Assembly (NCBI GenBank): GCA_900239685.1
Contig: OENT01000889.1
Location: 1-64,000, forward strand
Length of the DNA: 64,000 bases
Direction of reading: 5' to 3'
From: Rotaria macrura
Taxonomy: Eukaryota > Rotifera > Eurotatoria > Philodinida > Philodinidae
Position numbers and translations under genes: made by a program. Shown here in pieces: positions 61,008 to 64,000 of this stretch. A model generated the notes under the pieces. That model was not told the DNA's origin, made no database searches, and saw only the letters and a list, made by a program, of their open reading frames with translations. Position 1 is the first letter of the stretch. Each line of letters begins with the position of its first letter.

Positions 61008-62688
61008 TATTTAGGGTACCGTTTATAATGTATTTTGCCAGTCGAATTTTGATGTTTTCTCAATCCAACACAGGAAAGAAAAGGAAAATTTCTTTTAAAG
61101 TGGAACTAGAGCTAAGAAAAAGAAACATTATTGTTATTGAGATTTAACGTCTGAAGATCATCATTATGGAACAAACTATCTTGAGGGTGTGAGTTTTGAC
61201 GTATGAGCCTTCTCTTCATCTATACTCATATCCTGCAACCCAAATTTCACACAAACAACTAATTAAGTATGCACGAAACTCAAACCAAGGAAAATCAAAA
61301 TCTAATTCTTAGCTTGGGTATAATCATGTTTGGCTGGAATTGGATTTGATGCATCCTAATCATGACTACATCTAAACCTATACTCACACCCACATCGACA
61401 ACCTAAATGGAAACTGTGTTGTTCGTTGCCATTTTTCAAGAGAGGGTGTCTTTGCTGTAATTTTCATATTTCAACAAAGTATAGGTTTTTGAAGGAAATT
61501 TTTATGCGTTTTCTTATCTCATCTGGACCGCATATAGGAAAATTGAAAACGAAAAAAACAGCATATATTCTGATCGTTGGCTGCCGAAGCGTTAATTTGA
61601 TATCACATAATGCTACTACTAGTATTAAGTCAATAACATACTGAAACTGAAGAGGTAACGTTTGTAGGACACAGATCATCAAAGAACATTTTCTCACCCT
61701 CTACTTATCTATTGTGAGGATGTAAGTGAGTGAGAATTAAAATGAGATCAATTGAGACAAGTAAAGTCAAGGAATAAGGTGGTCAGTTGACACTGATTGG
61801 TGAAGATAGGCAGGAAATTATTATTTTGAGTGTCAGTGTCAACTGCATGTTAATCCATTCTTACGATTTGATTTCTAGTACATCATGTGCACTCACGGCC
61901 ACTTTCATCTAACATATGAAGGCACATGTTGTCGGATGGTCGTGTCATTATCTTATAAATTCACTAAAGTTTTAACAAAACAGTTATCGAAGAGTTTGTT
62001 CATTGAAGATGTAGTAGTATAATTCATGGTGCATCAGCGCCTGAGTGTTCGTTGTTTGATTACTATACTATGTCTTGTTTCTTCATATCATTATTTGCGT
62101 TGTGGCAATTAATTTTTATTTAGTCCAAGAAGGTGTTTAATAATGAAATAGAGAAATGAATTAAATATCTCTTTCTTAGCACAAACTCATTTGTCTTCCT
62201 TTATTTTACTCGTACATTTTCCTATCAGCCATAGATGTTAAAGTTGACTCTTGAATTCAATTGCAAAGTATACTTCAATTGATATCATTTGAAACGTCAA
62301 ATTTCAAGTTTCAGACATTCAAGTGTCAAAGATAAACTTTCGAGTGCTATACACGTAGACTAAAACCCATACCAATAGATGAGGGCACAACAGATACGTG
62401 ATTAGAAAGCACAGCAATGTGTGAGGGAGCCAGGGAAACTAGTCCAAGAATCATAGCACTGCGTAAGTAAGTTATGAAATGGTGAACGAAATACAAGGCT
62501 ATGCTCAAGTATTTCTTTAAAGCAAGACTGCACGAACTGAGGTTGCCTTTCCATGTGATCCCTAGACACTATAAGTAATCTGAGTTTGCCGCTCTACCAT
62601 GATATGGAAGTTAATATGAAAAATGACTTATATCAACTGAAAACTTGATAGTTGGCTTCAGGCATCAAATCTGAAAATTGAAACTTGA
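61008..62688. other. Intergenic with telomere-like tracts and a small palindrome
   Basis: Upstream region of the giant gene. Telomere-like tracts lie at 61183-61255 and 61381-61395. The short inverted pair GTCAGTTGACACTGA and TCAGTGTCAACTGC lies at about 61782-61855. No gene is supported. Confidence 0.4.
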
Positions 62689-62696
62689 GGCTAATC

Positions 62697-63601
62697 TAGG
62701 GGTGGGAAGTTACCGTTACCGACCCGTTACGTTACCAGGTAACGGTAACGGAAAAGTTACCAGTTACCCGGTAACGGAGTAACTGTTCCCGTTACCAGTT
62801 ACCAAGTAACGGTAACGGGCCGTTACCAGTTACTTAGTAACGGAAAAAATTATTCTTGCTATAACTTAGCAGGAATACAAATTTTAGAAAAAACAGCGCA
62901 ATTCTATAAACGTTGACGTAAGTAAATCGGGGACGGGGAATCCGAATCCGCTTTCAGAATTCAAAAATATTGAAGTACCTTTTCTCGGCTAAGGGAAGGT
63001 ATTTTGAGAGAATTAGCGGATATCATATTCAGTTTCACTCAAATCCCTTCATTTAGCCCAGAAAACATACTTCAATATTTTTGAATTCTGATTCCAGATT
63101 CGGATTCCCCGTCCTCGATTTACTTTCGTCAACCTTTAAAATATTCGCTTACTTTCTCAAAANCTAAATGAAGGGATTTGAGTGAAACTGAATATGATAT
63201 CCGCTAATTCTCTCAAAATACCTTCCCTTAGCCGAGAAAAGGTACTTCAATATTTTTGAATTCTGAAAGCGGATTCGGATTCCCCGTCCTCGATTTACTT
63301 TCGTCAACCTTTAAAATATTCGCTTACTTTCTCAAAAGTACCTTCCCTTAGCCGAGAAAAGGTGCTTCAATATTTTTGAATTCTGAAAGCGGATTCGGAT
63401 TCCCCGTCCCCGATTTACTTACGTCAACGTTTATAGAATTGCGCTGTTTTTTCTAAAATTTGTATTCCTGCTAAGTTATAGCAAGAATAATTTTTTCCGT
63501 TACTAAGTAACTGGTAACGGGAACAGTTACTCCGTTACCGGGTAACTGGTAACTTTTCCGTTACCGTTACGTTACCAAGTAACGGTAACTTCCCACCCCT
63601 A
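62697..63601. mobile_element. hAT-type MITE with GTTACC-rich inverted ends
   Basis: The terminal inverted repeats start TAGGGGTGGGAAGTTACCGT, and the right end is complementary. A perfect 8-bp duplication GGCTAATC flanks the element (62689-62696 and 63602-63609). The outer arms repeat GGTAACGGTAAC-type words. The inner arms pair over ~150 bp (e.g. GCTATAACTTAGCAGGAATA). The centre holds about three tandem ~110-bp copies including GGATTCGGATTCCCCGTC. One base is unresolved (63163). No transposase is encoded. It belongs to a different family from the 36 kb element but uses the same insertion chemistry. Confidence 0.92.
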
Positions 63602-63609
63602 GGCTAATC

Positions 63610-64000
63610 CAATGTAGGAGATATTCCCCTGAGTTCAAATTTCAAGTTTGGCACTACTGGCAATATATTATACAACGAATTCATCATTGACAGTGCTATG
63701 TTTAATTTTAGAAGATCGGTATTTTTTGAGCTATTCAACAAAATTTCATGAACCATGTGTAGAAAAAAATGTAACGTTAGCACAGACCTCATGCTCAGCT
63801 CATGAGTGCGATAATGGATGATCTGCATCTCTAATGAAAAACGATTCTCATCATAATTACTACAGAGAATATACTAGATACGATGAAACAACGTGAAAAA
63901 TTTACTTTTTGCTCAATTTTAAGAGAAATACTAAGACAAGAACTCTTTAGTAAATGTAGTGTGTAGTTACGAAACCTTTGAATATGCTTTGGGTATGGTA
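63610..64000. other. Intergenic, no gene seen
   Basis: AT-rich end of the window. The short minus-strand frame at 63604-63828 starts in the MITE target duplication and has no family support. Confidence 0.4.

Noticed and set aside
61022..61027. TATAAA upstream of the giant gene as its core promoter
   Set aside because: It lies only 15 bases before the ATG, so transcription about 30 bases downstream would start inside the coding sequence.
1..64000. CRISPR arrays, tRNA or rRNA genes
   Set aside because: No regularly spaced identical repeats with unique spacers, and no convincing cloverleaf or rRNA sequence, were seen by eye. A tRNAscan-SE run would be decisive for tRNAs.

Overview
The window is nuclear DNA of a small invertebrate, most probably a bdelloid rotifer. 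The evidence is AT-rich sequence, GT-AG introns mostly of 50-70 bp, scattered tracts resembling the bdelloid telomere repeat TGTGGG, and gene types I associate with that group (ADP-ribosyltransferase joined to NHL repeats, secreted hevein/expansin-like proteins, secreted LamG proteins). There is no operon structure. Genes are spaced by 1-4 kb of AT-rich DNA holding short non-autonomous transposons and dispersed repeats. Exons were joined by eye, using splice consensus, phase agreement and protein logic.

Layout: (-) secreted LamG-like protein with an assembly error (549-1828); hAT-like MITE inside an older dispersed repeat (3.7-4.8 kb); (-) two-exon secreted Cys-rich protein (6211-6720); possible hAT transposase relic (8.3-8.6 kb); (+) six-exon hevein/expansin-like secreted protein (9754-11420); (+) two-exon gene with an in-frame stop (15218-15675); (-) cold-shock/zinc-finger/KH RNA-binding protein (17833-18864); MITE (19.1-19.8 kb); (+) secreted LURP-one-like protein (20868-21476); (+) rhomboid protease (25629-26979); (-) seven-exon secreted protein (30159-31538); a decayed gene region around a hAT MITE (35.6-37.6 kb); a foldback element (40.6-41.1 kb); (+) ADP-ribosyltransferase joined in phase to an NHL propeller across a 3.4 kb intron (41315-47572); an LRR relic (48.9-49.1 kb); (-) a 10.6 kb intronless gene for a 3532-residue protein (50409-61007); and a second intact hAT MITE (62697-63601).

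The best candidate for an undescribed system is the giant protein. From N to C terminus it has an Ulp1-like peptidase fold lacking the expected catalytic cysteine, five tandem ~80-residue coiled-coil repeats, a P-loop GTPase, about 1800 residues of helical sequence, a SecA-type DEAD motor with intact ATPase motifs, and a C-terminal von Willebrand factor A domain with a MIDAS motif. This looks like one polypeptide combining protein-handling and nucleotide-switch modules; its role is unknown. Secondary highlights are the ADP-ribosyltransferase-NHL gene, the cold-shock/C2H2/KH combination, two hAT MITEs with perfect 8-bp target duplications, and a dispersed family of telomere-like hairpins.
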